Origin: Vibrio hyugaensis
GTDB taxonomy: Bacteria > Pseudomonadota > Gammaproteobacteria > Enterobacterales > Vibrionaceae
Assembly (NCBI RefSeq): GCF_002906655.1
Contig: NZ_CP025794.1
Location: 620,001-684,000, forward strand
DNA: 64,000 nt
Direction of reading: 5' to 3'
In this document: piece after piece, positions 1 through 9,282 of the stretch
Numbering within the stretch: the stretch's first letter is position 1
Layout: every line of letters begins with the position of its first letter
Made by a program: the position numbers and the translations under genes
Notes under the pieces: model-generated
What the model was told of the DNA's origin: nothing
Database searches by the model: none
The model's input: only the letters and a program-made list of their open reading frames with translations

Positions 1-1528
1 AGAAGTGAAGTTTGCTCGCCCAGAAATAAGGATCAGCCTCACTCATTACATCGCCATACCAATCTTTCCACGTTTCTGACATCAGTTCACAGAAGTCATC
101 TGCGGTCAGTTCACCCTCTTGTCGACGCTCGTAAAACGCTTTCTCAAACTCGTAACGAACTGGAATGTTGATCATCAGCGCTAACGCCGAAGAGAGCTCT
201 TCCCACAGCATTTCGAGCTTATCATCCACAGTTTCTGCTTTTGAAATTAGATGATCGCGAACGATGTTTTCAGCGAAAATCGAGGCAGTTTCTGCCAACG
301 TCATCGGGTAGTACGTTTGGCAAAGCGGCAAGTCACGAATCACCCAGTTGTGGAACGCATGACCAAGCTCATGAGCAAGCGTCATCAAATCTGAGCGGCT
401 ACCACTCCAAGTCATAAACACAAGTGGCGTACGTGTCGCTGGCAGCTTGGTACAGTACGCACCAAGGCGTTTATTGGCATTGGGTGCGGCATCAATCCAA
501 CCGTTTTGTACCATCATGCGGACAAACTCAGACATATCTGGGTTCACGGTTTCGAACGCTTCACAAATAACGTCGATTGCTTCATCAAAAGGGTAAACTT
601 TCGCTTCACCACTTAGAGCAGGCATCGCAGCAAGGTGATTCCATGGTTTCATCTCATCAAAACCGTGTACTTTTGCCATTAGTAAGCCCGCTTTCTGGCC
701 TATGTCACGGCTGTCTTTTGCAACCGTCATCATTGAGTCAAGCGTTTCAGCTTTAATTCGACTACCGTGCAAACTTGGGTCAAGGAAATGAACATCACGT
801 TTAACAGAACGCTTTTTGTTTTCCGTTAAACGCCAACCTGAAAGTGCATTGAGAATCGCTGCGAACGATTCTTGATGTGTGGCCATCGCCTTTTGCACAC
901 CGCGCCATGCACCTTCTTGACGCTCAAACTCCGAGCCATAAAGAATACTCGCCGCTTGGGAGAAACCGAGTTCTTCGCTCTCGCTATCCGCATGTTCTAA
1001 TTGAACTTTTAATGAACCTGTAAGGTTATTGTAAAGCTTGCCCCACGCCGATTTCCCATCCACACTCATTGCCGCTAACAACTTTTCTTCTTCAGTGCTT
1101 AAGCGTGTGTCAGCGAGCTTACGTGAATTTGAAATCGAAAACGCCTGACCATTAATGTCTGGATTTTCATGATCTAGAACACGAGTAATGAACTCATCAT
1201 CAGCGTGAGTCAATTTAAGCTCAAAGGCACTGTAAGCTTGAGAAAGCTCGGAAAAGATACGTGTCATACGACCAAGCAGTGCTTTCGCCTCTGCATTTGT
1301 CGCATCCACTGACGCGTAACAGTTTGCGAAGTTCGCAATAGTGCCTGCCAAACGGCTTGCCGCCTCGCTGGTTAAGATTGCGTTTTGCATCACTTCGACA
1401 GAGTTACAATCAGCAGACTGTTTATTGAGTAGGTCAATGCATTGCTCTACAAGGGCAATGTCATCTTGAATTCGTGGGTCAGCGAGATCGTTATAAACGA
1501 TGGATAAATCCCAGCTAGGAGCAGTCAT
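1..1528 (-). CDS. M3-family oligoendopeptidase (PepF-like), 3' end outside window
   Basis: Zinc metallopeptidase of the M3 (thimet/oligoendopeptidase F) family, expected to cleave short peptides in the cytoplasm. About 509 residues are visible from an ATG at 1526-1528, read leftwards to the window edge with no stop. The diagnostic zinc site reads LAHELGHAFHN (HExxH) near residues 380-390, and a glutamate-bearing helix follows (AETASIFAENI), as in this family. Family members run to about 600 residues, so roughly 90 C-terminal residues are missing. It is transcribed towards the left edge, away from the cob operon start and in the same direction as it, with about 80 bp between the cobC stop and this start. 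Family assignment is firm from the HELGH motif; substrate specificity cannot be read. Confidence 0.88.
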   Translation of the reverse strand, partial: MTAPSWDLSIVYNDLADPRIQDDIALVEQCIDLLNKQSADCNSVEVMQNAILTSEAASRLAGTIANFANCYASVDATNAEAKALLGRMTRIFSELSQAYSAFELKLTHADDEFITRVLDHENPDINGQAFSISNSRKLADTRLSTEEEKLLAAMSVDGKSAWGKLYNNLTGSLKVQLEHADSESEELGFSQAASILYGSEFERQEGAWRGVQKAMATHQESFAAILNALSGWRLTENKKRSVKRDVHFLDPSLHGSRIKAETLDSMMTVAKDSRDIGQKAGLLMAKVHGFDEMKPWNHLAAMPALSGEAKVYPFDEAIDVICEAFETVNPDMSEFVRMMVQNGWIDAAPNANKRLGAYCTKLPATRTPLVFMTWSGSRSDLMTLAHELGHAFHNWVIRDLPLCQTYYPMTLAETASIFAENIVRDHLISKAETVDDKLEMLWEELSSALALMINIPVRYEFEKAFYERRQEGELTADDFCELMSETWKDWYGDVMSEADPYFWASKLHF

Positions 1529-1610
1529 TTAAGGTTCCTTTTGATGTAATCGAGCCAGCCCTCTTCTCTCTTAAACTCGGTCGAGATCCAAGCGTTGGCT
1601 ACTTCCGTGA

Positions 1611-2225
1611 CTAATTTTCAAATAGTGGTACGCCTATCGAACGAACTGAGGCGTAAATCTGATCATCGATGGTAATTGTTATATGTGTTACTGACGCATT
1701 TCCTATCGCTAATGTCGAATACCATCGTGGATTGCGCCAATCCACCCCCAACACATGGGCGAGAATCATTCTAATTACGCCACCATGCGTGACAATTAGC
1801 AAGTTGTCATTGATATCATTAATGATTTGAGACCAAGCACAAGTTACGCGATGAGAGAAATCGTCTAGGCTCTCAGCATTCGGCAAGGTGTGTTGTGCAG
1901 GTGCTTTCCAAAACGCGTCGAGCTTGTTCCAATGCTCAGAAAGCATGTCAAATGGGATACCGTCGAAATCACCAAAATCCAACTCTTGAAGTTGTGGCTC
2001 CACATGCAAAGGCAAAAGTTGCTGCTCTGCAAGTATCTGAGCAAGATCGTGACAACGTGACAAAGTAGAGCTAATGATCCCTTCTACTTCTCGACCCGTT
2101 TGTTGCCAGGCTTGTGCAATTTTGCGTTGCTCAACATCATCAACGTTTAAATCGGCTTGTCCGTGTAAACCTGGGGCTGCGTTCACTTTCCCGTGTCGCA
2201 GTAAATAGATATTCAGCGTTTTCAT
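1611..2225 (-). CDS. cobC: Alpha-ribazole-5'-phosphate phosphatase (CobC-like)
   Basis: Histidine-phosphatase-fold enzyme of 204 residues that would remove the phosphate from alpha-ribazole-5'-phosphate (or adenosylcobalamin-5'-phosphate) in nucleotide-loop assembly of vitamin B12. The catalytic RHG is at residues 10-12 (LLRHGKVN) and the second catalytic histidine lies in VTHGG near residue 145. It is the last gene of the operon: its ATG overlaps the cobU stop by 4 bp (ATGA), which implies translational coupling. Sequence alone would allow a general phosphoglycerate-mutase-like phosphatase; the operon context makes CobC likely. Confidence 0.85.
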   Translation of the reverse strand: MKTLNIYLLRHGKVNAAPGLHGQADLNVDDVEQRKIAQAWQQTGREVEGIISSTLSRCHDLAQILAEQQLLPLHVEPQLQELDFGDFDGIPFDMLSEHWNKLDAFWKAPAQHTLPNAESLDDFSHRVTCAWSQIINDINDNLLIVTHGGVIRMILAHVLGVDWRNPRWYSTLAIGNASVTHITITIDDQIYASVRSIGVPLFEN

Positions 2226-2770
2226 TTCTTCCCTTCCTGTGGTTTGAGCTCAAGCGGCAAGCCCGCAGCGACAAACGTGACTTGCTCACATACGATCGCC
2301 AATTTTTGATTCATCCGTCCCGCATTATCAACAAAGTAGCGACTGACAGCGCCGAGCGGCACAATACCCATGCCGACTTCGTTAGAGACAAAAATCAGCG
2401 TCGCTTCAGATTGTGCTATCGCATTTACCAACCGCTCAATTTTTTCCTCTAACCGCTCATTACAGCAGTCATCACCGAGTTCAAAGATCCAGTTGTTGAG
2501 CCAAAGCGTAAGGCAGTCAACTAACACGACATCTTGAGACGAAAACTCACAAATGAGCTCAGGCAAGTTAAGCGGACATTCATGTTCAATCCACCCAGCC
2601 CCTCGCTGCTGTTTATGGTGAGCAATGCGTTGCCTCATTTCCTCATCAAAAGGCAATGCCGTCGCCACGTAGTGAAGCGTTCCGTTTTTATTTTGTGCCC
2701 ACTGTTGCGCCCTGCTCTCTGCTAAGCTCGATTTTCCTGAACGCGCACCACCTAGAATAAGTTGCTTCAT
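2222..2770 (-). CDS. cobU: Adenosylcobinamide kinase / adenosylcobinamide-phosphate guanylyltransferase
   Basis: Bifunctional enzyme of 182 residues that phosphorylates adenosylcobinamide and then transfers GMP to give AdoCbi-GDP. The N-terminal P-loop GGARSGKS (residues 7-14) is characteristic of CobU, and the HHKQQRG segment near residue 50 lies where the family carries its guanylylated histidine. Length matches the usual ~180 residues. It overlaps cobS upstream (ATGA) and cobC downstream (ATGA), so the three are translationally coupled. Confidence 0.93.
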   Translation of the reverse strand: MKQLILGGARSGKSSLAESRAQQWAQNKNGTLHYVATALPFDEEMRQRIAHHKQQRGAGWIEHECPLNLPELICEFSSQDVVLVDCLTLWLNNWIFELGDDCCNERLEEKIERLVNAIAQSEATLIFVSNEVGMGIVPLGAVSRYFVDNAGRMNQKLAIVCEQVTFVAAGLPLELKPQEGKK

Positions 2771-3573
2771 AATGAATGACTAAATGCGATAAGAGTGAGA
2801 TAAACAAGCAACTCTGCAAGCTGCTGCGCGGCACCAAGGCAATCGCCAGTAAATCCGCCGATACGTTTGGTCAGCCAGCGTTTAAAGCCGACACGAAACA
2901 GTGCCAACACCAATATGATAACCACTGCCTGAGTCACGCCCAATAACAGCGCTACAACCCCACCTGTGAACAGTAGTATCGCGACTTCTAAGCTCGATTG
3001 TTTGTTCGCTAACGGTTTACTTTTCGAGGTATCCGCGTCACTAACGTAAGGCATGTCATATATGAGAGTGGCTGCTAGCGCTCGGCTCACGGTGTACGCC
3101 ACGACGATCATCAGCCAAAATTGAGGTTCATTGGCTAACTCGCTCCAAAATACAAACTTCGCCAGCAGCGCCATCATTAGCGTTGCCGCTCCGTAAGTCC
3201 CGATGCGGCTGTCTTTCATGATGGTTAAGCGGCGCTCTAACGTCATACCACCGCCAATACCATCCGCCATATCCGTTAAACCGTCTTCATGGAACGCGCC
3301 GGTAAGCAGCAGGCTAAATACCATGGTTAACACGATGGCAACTGAGTTTGGGAACAACAGACTCGCCAGTGAAAACACAGCTGCGCACAGTAGCCCTAGC
3401 AACACTCCGACCAAAGCAAAATATCGACCCGCTTGGTTCATGCGCGTTTCACTGTAAGGTAAATCAGAAGGCACTGGTATACGGCTAAAAAAGCTTACTG
3501 CGAGCAAGAAAAGCTCACTCTGATAGCGCAAAGAACGAGTCTCTGAATGGAGTGTATTATCCGAAGCAGACAC
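2767..3573 (-). CDS. cobS: Adenosylcobinamide-GDP ribazoletransferase (cobalamin synthase)
   Basis: Integral membrane enzyme of 268 residues that joins AdoCbi-GDP and alpha-ribazole to make adenosylcobalamin (or its 5'-phosphate). The acidic motif [15 protein letters not shown], followed by [14 protein letters not shown], is the CobS signature; several hydrophobic helices follow, ending near [10 protein letters not shown]. The start is GTG at 3571-3573, which shares one base with the cobT TAG stop (TAGTG), a tight stop/start overlap. It acts at the inner membrane with CobU, CobT and CobC from the same operon. Confidence 0.94.
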   Translation of the reverse strand: MSASDNTLHSETRSLRYQSELFLLAVSFFSRIPVPSDLPYSETRMNQAGRYFALVGVLLGLLCAAVFSLASLLFPNSVAIVLTMVFSLLLTGAFHEDGLTDMADGIGGGMTLERRLTIMKDSRIGTYGAATLMMALLAKFVFWSELANEPQFWLMIVVAYTVSRALAATLIYDMPYVSDADTSKSKPLANKQSSLEVAILLFTGGVVALLLGVTQAVVIILVLALFRVGFKRWLTKRIGGFTGDCLGAAQQLAELLVYLTLIAFSHSL

Positions 3574-4616
3574 TAAACCGTCACTCCCGCACTCTCAAAG
3601 CTCGCCATGTTGTTGTAAAACTGAGCCGCCGCTTTTACCAGTGGTAAAGCAAGTGCGGCTCCGGTCCCTTCACCCAAGCGCAACCCAAGATCCAAGAGAG
3701 GCTCAGCTTGTAAGCATTCCAGCACAAACTTGTGCCCATTTTCTTCTGAGTTATGTGCAAACAGCATGTAATCTCGCGTCTCTTCATCTAATAGAGTCGC
3801 GACGTAAGCGGCTACAGATACGATAAATCCGTCGACCAAGACTGGCGTTTTATGGCGTTTCGCTTCTAAGAATGCGCCAACTATTTGCACGATTTCGAAC
3901 CCACCGACTTGAGCCAACGCGCCTTTAGTATCAAGGTCACGACAGCGATTCACACCTTGTGCAACTAGCTTGATCTTGCGGTTGAGTTGCTCTTGAGTAA
4001 TACCCGTACCATAGCCAACACAATGGTCTACTTCCAATGGACTCAGCGCAGTTAACAGTGCCGATGCAGAACTTGTATTGCCAATCCCCATCTCGCCAAA
4101 CATCAACAAGTTCGAACCACTCAGGATCGCGTGTTCAGCAACTTTGGCACCATATTCCAAACCTAGCGCGACTTGTTCTAGTGACATCGCTGTTTGTTTA
4201 GCAAAGTTTGCCGTGCCATTTCCCAGACGTTTCTCAATCAAGTTGGGATGATGTTTAAAGTCCGGAACTAAGGTATCGATGGGCGACAACATGCCACAAT
4301 CAATGACCTTAAAGTCAATTTGGTTGAGGTCACAGAAACAATTAATGGCGGCACCTCCAGCAAGAAAATTCGCCACCATTTGTTGAGTCACAGCACTTGG
4401 CGCAATGCTCACCCCTTCTTCAGCGATGCCGTGATCACCAGCGAATACCAACATGGTTGGTTTGCGAATTTCTATTGTTTCAACCGCTTGCGGCTTATCT
4501 TGGCTTTGAATTAGCGCCAGTTCTAAGGCTACTTTTTCGAGCAAACCAAGAGCGCCTACTGGTTTGGTTTTGTTATCAATGCGAGCTTGAATTTCTGAGG
4601 CAAAAGAGCGATCCAT
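3573..4616 (-). CDS. cobT: Nicotinate-nucleotide-dimethylbenzimidazole phosphoribosyltransferase
   Basis: Makes alpha-ribazole-5'-phosphate from dimethylbenzimidazole (or another lower ligand) and nicotinate mononucleotide. It has 347 residues, the usual length. Signature stretches include [12 protein letters not shown] near residues 58-70, [14 protein letters not shown] near 174-187 and the C-terminal [13 protein letters not shown] that carries the catalytic glutamate. An AAGGAA-type ribosome site lies 10 nt before the ATG. It sits 19 bp after the flavin reductase-like gene and overlaps cobS, so all five genes look cotranscribed. No corrin-ring synthesis genes are present here, consistent with salvage and late assembly. 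Confidence 0.95.
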   Translation of the reverse strand: MDRSFASEIQARIDNKTKPVGALGLLEKVALELALIQSQDKPQAVETIEIRKPTMLVFAGDHGIAEEGVSIAPSAVTQQMVANFLAGGAAINCFCDLNQIDFKVIDCGMLSPIDTLVPDFKHHPNLIEKRLGNGTANFAKQTAMSLEQVALGLEYGAKVAEHAILSGSNLLMFGEMGIGNTSSASALLTALSPLEVDHCVGYGTGITQEQLNRKIKLVAQGVNRCRDLDTKGALAQVGGFEIVQIVGAFLEAKRHKTPVLVDGFIVSVAAYVATLLDEETRDYMLFAHNSEENGHKFVLECLQAEPLLDLGLRLGEGTGAALALPLVKAAAQFYNNMASFESAGVTV

Positions 4617-4635
4617 GATGATGGTTCCTTATTAT

Positions 4636-5247
4636 TTATTTTGGACGAGCAACAGAGAACGTCTTTTCTAGCGTGGCGTACTCATTTCCACCAAGCCTTG
4701 CTAATGGGTCAACCGCAAGAGCGTCGACTTTTAAACGATCACCTTCCATGGATATGACCCGTTCATCGACATAAATGTGTTCAATTTCTGCAAAGATCAA
4801 ACTTTGTGGTGTCTCCCCCATCTCTATCACTTCATGCAACTTACAGCCGAATGCAATTGGCGCGCCCTTTAAGCGAGGTAATTCGCATCCTTGAAATTGA
4901 GTAGTCTCAAGCTGAGTGGTGAGCAATTCAGACTCCCCATGTTCTAACGTGGCAGAAGACTGAGTGACTTGTTCAGCGAGTTCACTCGTCGCAATATGAA
5001 TCACCAATTTACTAGTTTCTAATGCATTTCGAGTGGTGTCTTTGATATCTCCATTGGGCTTCTTACCAACTGAAATCATTAACAAAGGAGGACGGCTAGA
5101 AACGGCGGTGAAATAAGAAAATGGCGCGAGATTGAAATTTTGCTCACCCGAATCAGTAAGCACCCAGGCAATTGGGCGAGGAATAACGGTCTGAGTCATC
5201 AAATGATACACCTGCGTAGGTGCAAGTGTACTGAGATCTATGTTCAT
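4636..5247 (-). CDS. Flavin reductase-like FMN-binding split-barrel protein heading the cob operon
   Basis: A 203-residue protein of the flavin reductase-like / FMN-binding split-barrel family; the NLAPFSYFTAVSSRPP segment near residues 40-55 is the typical flavin-binding strand-loop. These enzymes reduce FMN or FAD with NAD(P)H, or bind flavin for other reductions. It is the first gene of the cob operon (19 bp before cobT, AAGGA ribosome site before its ATG). In other bacteria a protein of this fold (CobR) reduces cob(II)yrinate so that cobalt can be adenosylated; a similar corrinoid-reducing job is inferred here from position only. Flavin supply to other enzymes is the alternative. Confidence 0.75.
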   Translation of the reverse strand: MNIDLSTLAPTQVYHLMTQTVIPRPIAWVLTDSGEQNFNLAPFSYFTAVSSRPPLLMISVGKKPNGDIKDTTRNALETSKLVIHIATSELAEQVTQSSATLEHGESELLTTQLETTQFQGCELPRLKGAPIAFGCKLHEVIEMGETPQSLIFAEIEHIYVDERVISMEGDRLKVDALAVDPLARLGGNEYATLEKTFSVARPK

Positions 5248-5667
5248 ACGACGTCCTTGGTCTGAAAAGTCTCGAATGAGCCAATGGCTCGTTTTTTAAA
5301 GACAACAAGTGTACGCCTCTTGTGTGCAATTTCACCTAATTTTCTCTTTTTGACTGGCACTTTTGTCATTTCGACTGTCATATTGATAAAAATGAAAATT
5401 AAGAGAGAACTTTTCATTCATGATGAATGTTGAAGCGACATTGAATAAATAAAGAAGGCACTATTGATAAGCTGAAATTAAAACCAACTAGTCAAAACCA
5501 GAAACGCAAAACCTCAATAACACCATGTTTTAATTAAATTAATTCAACACTATGCGCATTCATTCAACCAATGCGCTGCTCATAATTTTGACTATCGTTT
5601 TCCTTCAGAGCAATGTTGGCATGCCTGATGCAATTAAGGATTGTCCCTAACAAAAAAGCGAGAAATC
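5248..5667. other. Intergenic region upstream of the cob operon
   Basis: 420 bp between the divergent cob operon and the small ORF at 5668. It holds a short palindrome GAGCCAATGGCTC at about 5276-5288 in the 5' leader of the flavin reductase gene. A possible plus-strand promoter has TTGACT (5588-5593) 17 bp from CAATGT (5611-5616). I found no conserved cobalamin-riboswitch B12 box (GCCACTG type) on the minus strand, so the operon does not appear to be controlled by that element within this stretch. Confidence 0.4.
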
Positions 5668-5760
5668 ATGTTTGCCAATCAAAGTCGTCGCCCCGCTAAG
5701 AGAGGCAAGCCTAACCCAACCCGCCAACCTCGGCGATCCATACCCTTATCATTCTCCTAA
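5668..5760 (+). CDS. Candidate 30-residue basic peptide or leader ORF before a terminator
   Basis: Short ORF ATG 5668 to TAA 5758-5760. The product is 30 residues and unusually rich in Arg, Lys and Pro (starts MFANQSRRPAKRGKPNP). It has only a weak ribosome site (GCGAGA). It is flanked by two copies of the 13-mer CCTAACAAAAAAG (5646-5658 and 5756-5768), the second containing its stop codon, and a strong intrinsic terminator starts right after the stop. Such an arrangement fits a small-protein gene, a leader peptide or an sRNA that happens to be open. I do not recognise the peptide. Confidence 0.4.
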   Translation: MFANQSRRPAKRGKPNPTRQPRRSIPLSFS

Positions 5761-5761
5761 C

Positions 5762-5800
5762 AAAAAAGACCCGTTTGTCCCGCGGGTCTTTTTATTTTTG
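5762..5800 (+). terminator. Intrinsic terminator after the 30-residue ORF
   Basis: Inverted repeat AAAAAGACCCG / CGGGTCTTTTT around a 9-nt loop, followed by a T-rich tract. The A/T flanks would let it work on both strands. Confidence 0.8.
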
Positions 5801-5911
5801 AAAAGACAAAACAAACAAGTTAAATATCAAACATTGTATTCATGCCTAATGTTTGTTCAGGTAAATCAGCTACAATAGCGTAAGCATTTGTTCTTTATGA
5901 GGAAGAAGACA

Positions 5912-6607
5912 ATGAGTAACAATACGAACGCATGCGTCATCATTGCTGGTGCGACTGGGCTTGTCGGCAAAGCTGTCATCAATAAACTGGTTTCACAACC
6001 AAGCATTGATACGCTCTACTCCCTTTCTCGAAAATCCTTGACTGATGTCGCCGATCCTGACAACAAGATTATCCCCATCCTAGATGCTGAGTTAACCATT
6101 CATGACTGGGACGAACAACAACCTACCCCAAACGTCGGCTTTATTTGCTTAGGAACGACGCTAAAACAAGCAGGCAGTAAAGATGCTTTGCGCAGAATCG
6201 ATGTGGAATTGGTGTGTAAAGTCGCGCAACAAATGAAGATGATCGGTGTGAAACGCCTAGCTGTGGTTTCCAGCTTAGGTGCAAAAGCCTCTTCATCGTC
6301 TCATTATCTTGCTTGTAAGGGCCACATGGAAAAAAACATCGAGAAAATGGGCTTTGATGAAGTGGTGTTTGCAAGACCTGGTCCCTTAGTCGGTCAACGT
6401 GAAAACCCTCGAACTGATGAAAAGCTCATTCAAACGCTTTTCAAAGTCATAAGGCCACTTATGCTGGGTAATTTGGCTAACTTTGTGCCAATTCATGCCC
6501 AAGATGTAGCCAAAGCGATGATTTACCAAGTTTTCAGCTATCAAGAAGACCCTATCGTTTATTTGCATCGGAGAGAAATGCTCGACCTCATAAAGCACTA
6601 CGATTAA
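5912..6607 (+). CDS. NAD(P)-binding Rossmann oxidoreductase (atypical SDR)
   Basis: Protein of 231 residues. An N-terminal Rossmann nucleotide-binding motif, GATGLVG (residues ~11-17), follows a hydrophobic strand, with VVSSLGA and a YLACKG (Y-x3-K-like) segment further on. It resembles atypical short-chain dehydrogenases with an NAD(P)H-binding domain, like the YwnB/HTATIP2 group. I place the start at ATG 5912 because GAGGAAGAAG lies 4-10 nt upstream; an in-frame TTG at 5888 would add eight residues without a better ribosome site. It stands alone between two terminated or opposing units; the substrate is unknown. Confidence 0.75.
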   Translation: MSNNTNACVIIAGATGLVGKAVINKLVSQPSIDTLYSLSRKSLTDVADPDNKIIPILDAELTIHDWDEQQPTPNVGFICLGTTLKQAGSKDALRRIDVELVCKVAQQMKMIGVKRLAVVSSLGAKASSSSHYLACKGHMEKNIEKMGFDEVVFARPGPLVGQRENPRTDEKLIQTLFKVIRPLMLGNLANFVPIHAQDVAKAMIYQVFSYQEDPIVYLHRREMLDLIKHYD

Positions 6608-6798
6608 AAACCTGGTTGGAATTCGCTCTAAATCAATAATTAACGAGAAGTGCGTCGCGTATTTATATTCATTTTAGATCTATCTAATACCTGTTTTTCA
6701 TTTTTAAAGTTATATCCCGAACGTTATCTTACGCCATCAGTTTATAGCTCTATATAAAAAAACAGTCAGCATTTAGCGCTGATTGATAAGGTCAAATT

Positions 6799-8172
6799 AT
6801 GAATTTCTCAGTGGTTGCCTCTCTGGCGGTGTTTGTCGCCATACTATTCTTACTTTTTAGCCAGCAACAAAAACAGAACACCCTATCTCGTCTTGTTCTG
6901 ATCGGCCTGGTTACCGGTTCACTTTTCGGTCTTGCTCTACAACTGATTCATGGTGAGGGCAGCGATGTGATTGCTCAAACTCTTGAGTGGGTTGGCATCG
7001 TCGGCAGTGGTTATGTTGGCCTGTTGAAGATGGTGATAATGCCATTAGTACTTGTCTCTATGATTGCTGCGGTAGTCAAATTGGAGAAAGGCGGCTCACT
7101 GGGCAAAATTTCTAGCCTGACGATTTCTGTTTTATTAGTAACTACCGCGATTGCTGCGCTTATCGGTATTGTTGTCACCTCAACGTTTGGCTTGTCAGTA
7201 GAGGGCTTGACCGAGGGTGCGCGCGAAACCGCTCGTATTGCTGTATTAGAGAGCCGAGCAGGCAGTGTGAGTGACCTGACTATTCCCCAAATGCTAATTA
7301 GCTTTATTCCAACCAACCCATTCGCTGACCTAACGGGGTCACGTTCGACCTCTATCATCGCTGTGGTTATTTTTGGTGTTTTGGTGGGTATCGCCGCGCG
7401 CAAAGTCATGGCAGAAAAAGAAGAATTGGAATCTCCTATTCGTACTTTCGTTGAAACCGCTCAGTCTATCGTGATGCGTTTAGTTAAGATGATCATGGCA
7501 TTAACGCCTTACGGTATCGCGGCATTAATGGCAAAAGTGGTCGCAACCTCAAGTGCTGGTGACATCCTTAACTTGTTGGGTTTCATCGTAGCATCGTACG
7601 TTGCTATTTTGCTTATGTTCCTTGTACACGGACTACTAGTGTCTTTCGTTGGTGTAAGCCCAGCAGAGTATTTTAAGAAGATTTGGCCAGTACTGACTTT
7701 CGCATTTACATCACGCAGTTCAGCAGCAACGATTCCACTGAACGTTGAAGCGCAAATCACTAAGCTTAATGTGCCACCTGCAATTGCTAACCTCTCGGCA
7801 TCGTTTGGCGCAACAATCGGCCAGAATGGTTGTGCTGGTATCTACCCTGCGATGTTAGCCGTGATGGTTGCGCCGACAGTAGGCATTGACCCTTTAGAAA
7901 TTAACTTCATTCTGTCATTGATTGCGATTATCACCATCAGTTCATTTGGTATTGCTGGTGTAGGCGGCGGCGCAACGTTTGCTGCACTTATCGTACTCCC
8001 TGCAATGGGATTGCCAGTAACGATTGCCGCGTTACTTATCTCTATCGAGCCTTTGATTGATATGGCGCGTACTGCACTAAACGTATCAGGCGCAATGACG
8101 GCAGGTACGATTACCAGTCGCCTATTGAAGTCTTCTGAAAAAGAGACACGAATGGAAGAACAAAAAGCGTAG
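6799..8172 (+). CDS. tcyP: L-cystine / dicarboxylate-type sodium symporter (TcyP-like)
   Basis: Inner-membrane carrier of 457 residues in the dicarboxylate/amino acid:cation symporter (SLC1-like) family. About eight hydrophobic helices are visible, with the re-entrant-loop motif [16 protein letters not shown] near residues 298-313 and [17 protein letters not shown] near 334-350, which correspond to the substrate and sodium binding hairpins. The SRSSAATIP form and overall similarity fit the TcyP/YdjN cystine transporter branch better than glutamate GltP, but the substrate is inferred. It is a single gene with a terminator directly downstream. Confidence 0.8.
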   Translation: MNFSVVASLAVFVAILFLLFSQQQKQNTLSRLVLIGLVTGSLFGLALQLIHGEGSDVIAQTLEWVGIVGSGYVGLLKMVIMPLVLVSMIAAVVKLEKGGSLGKISSLTISVLLVTTAIAALIGIVVTSTFGLSVEGLTEGARETARIAVLESRAGSVSDLTIPQMLISFIPTNPFADLTGSRSTSIIAVVIFGVLVGIAARKVMAEKEELESPIRTFVETAQSIVMRLVKMIMALTPYGIAALMAKVVATSSAGDILNLLGFIVASYVAILLMFLVHGLLVSFVGVSPAEYFKKIWPVLTFAFTSRSSAATIPLNVEAQITKLNVPPAIANLSASFGATIGQNGCAGIYPAMLAVMVAPTVGIDPLEINFILSLIAIITISSFGIAGVGGGATFAALIVLPAMGLPVTIAALLISIEPLIDMARTALNVSGAMTAGTITSRLLKSSEKETRMEEQKA

Positions 8173-8202
8173 ATCACTCACTGTTTCAACCAGTCAAATA
8201 AT

Positions 8203-8234
8203 CAAGCCGATGGTTTTCCCGTCGGCTTTTTTGG
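8203..8234 (+). terminator. Intrinsic terminator after tcyP
   Basis: Stem AAGCCGA / TCGGCTT with a short G/C-closed loop followed by a T tract, 30 bp after the stop. Confidence 0.85.
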
Positions 8235-8337
8235 TTTTCAGGCTCGCTAAAATAAAAGCATGGCGAATCTCCCCAACCTTTTTCAAAGACTTACTAGAGT
8301 CTAAATAAGATTTGCGGCAAATAGGTTTGTTAGCAAA

Positions 8338-8358
8338 ATATGTTATGATATAACATTA
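8338..8358 (+). promoter_or_regulatory. Probable Zur operator upstream of the DUF1826 gene
   Basis: The interrupted palindrome ATGTTAT-GAT-ATAACAT (8340-8356) matches the gammaproteobacterial Zur box pattern (GTTATA-type arms, 23-bp class). It lies 46-62 bp upstream of the ATG, where it would cover the promoter. DUF1826 genes are known to sit in zinc-starvation regulons, which supports the call. Not tested. Confidence 0.7.
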
Positions 8359-8401
8359 CAACAAAGTAAATCCGCATACGAATAACATCGGAGGTTATAT
8401 C

Positions 8402-9082
8402 ATGACTTCAACTTTAACCGAGTCCATTACAACTGAAGCCTTGGGAAACACACAAAAAACGACTGGTTTCAGTGCACGAAAAGAACCGACGGTGTTGGCA
8501 GACATTTATCAAGAAGACATCAATATCGCGATTTGGCAGCGTCAATTTGATCAACAACTTATTGATGCAAGCAAAGCGTTTGTTACATCAAACCCCAACT
8601 TTGGTAAGTCGTTGAGCGTCTCCCCAGAAAATGCTTTAGAAACGTTGCAATTCGCAACTGACGGAAAAGCGCCAGAAGTGCTACTAAGAAATATTGCTGA
8701 GTTGGTTGATATGTTCTGCTATTTGTTTGAACTAAAAGATGCAGGATTACGCCTCGCAATGCTCAATAGCGCAATGTGTCCCCGCTTTCACGTTGACCAA
8801 GTACCTTGCCGATTGGTTACGAGCTATTTTGGTAGCGGCACGCAATGGCTTCAAAATAGTACTGTCGATCGCTCTAAATTGGGGCGCGGGAGTAACGGAT
8901 TGCCAGATTCAGAGTCGGGCTTATATGACGTAGAGTCTGATATACAGCAACTTGCTTGTGGTGATGTTGCCCTTCTTAAGGGTGGGCGCTGGATAGGTAA
9001 TGAGCATACGGGCTTGGTACACCGCTCACCGAACATTATGTCTAACGAAACCCGATTATTAATGACATTGGATTTTGGTTAG
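8402..9082 (+). CDS. DUF1826 family protein, likely zinc-starvation induced
   Basis: A 226-residue protein resembling the DUF1826 family: conserved HVDQVPCRLVTSYFGSGTQWL near residues 120-140 and the C-terminal GNEHTGLVHRSP segment near 196-207, both His/Cys-bearing and plausible metal or active-site regions. Family function is not established; members often neighbour Zur-controlled COG0523 metallochaperones. The ribosome site CGGAGGT is strong. A Zur-like palindrome sits in the promoter. No signal peptide, so cytoplasmic. It is a single gene here, without the usual COG0523 partner in view. Confidence 0.75.
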   Translation: MTSTLTESITTEALGNTQKTTGFSARKEPTVLADIYQEDINIAIWQRQFDQQLIDASKAFVTSNPNFGKSLSVSPENALETLQFATDGKAPEVLLRNIAELVDMFCYLFELKDAGLRLAMLNSAMCPRFHVDQVPCRLVTSYFGSGTQWLQNSTVDRSKLGRGSNGLPDSESGLYDVESDIQQLACGDVALLKGGRWIGNEHTGLVHRSPNIMSNETRLLMTLDFG

Positions 9083-9282
9083 GAAAATACACAGCGCTCA
9101 AATAGCGCCAGTTATTCGATAAAGAAATGCCTTACTGCTTACACGCTAACCAGACATAAATTATCAAGCTGATGCTTATACGACCTCTTTTTCATTTTCA
9201 CAACTTCACCTTGCATCTTTCGTTGCGAGTCAAGGCGTTGAATGGTCTAATACTCCCATCGGTTCCGTAAACGGTAAGCAGA

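Noticed and set aside
5248..5667. Cobalamin riboswitch ahead of the cob operon.
   Set aside because: No B12-box (GCCACTG-like) or matching secondary structure was seen on the minus strand in this leader.
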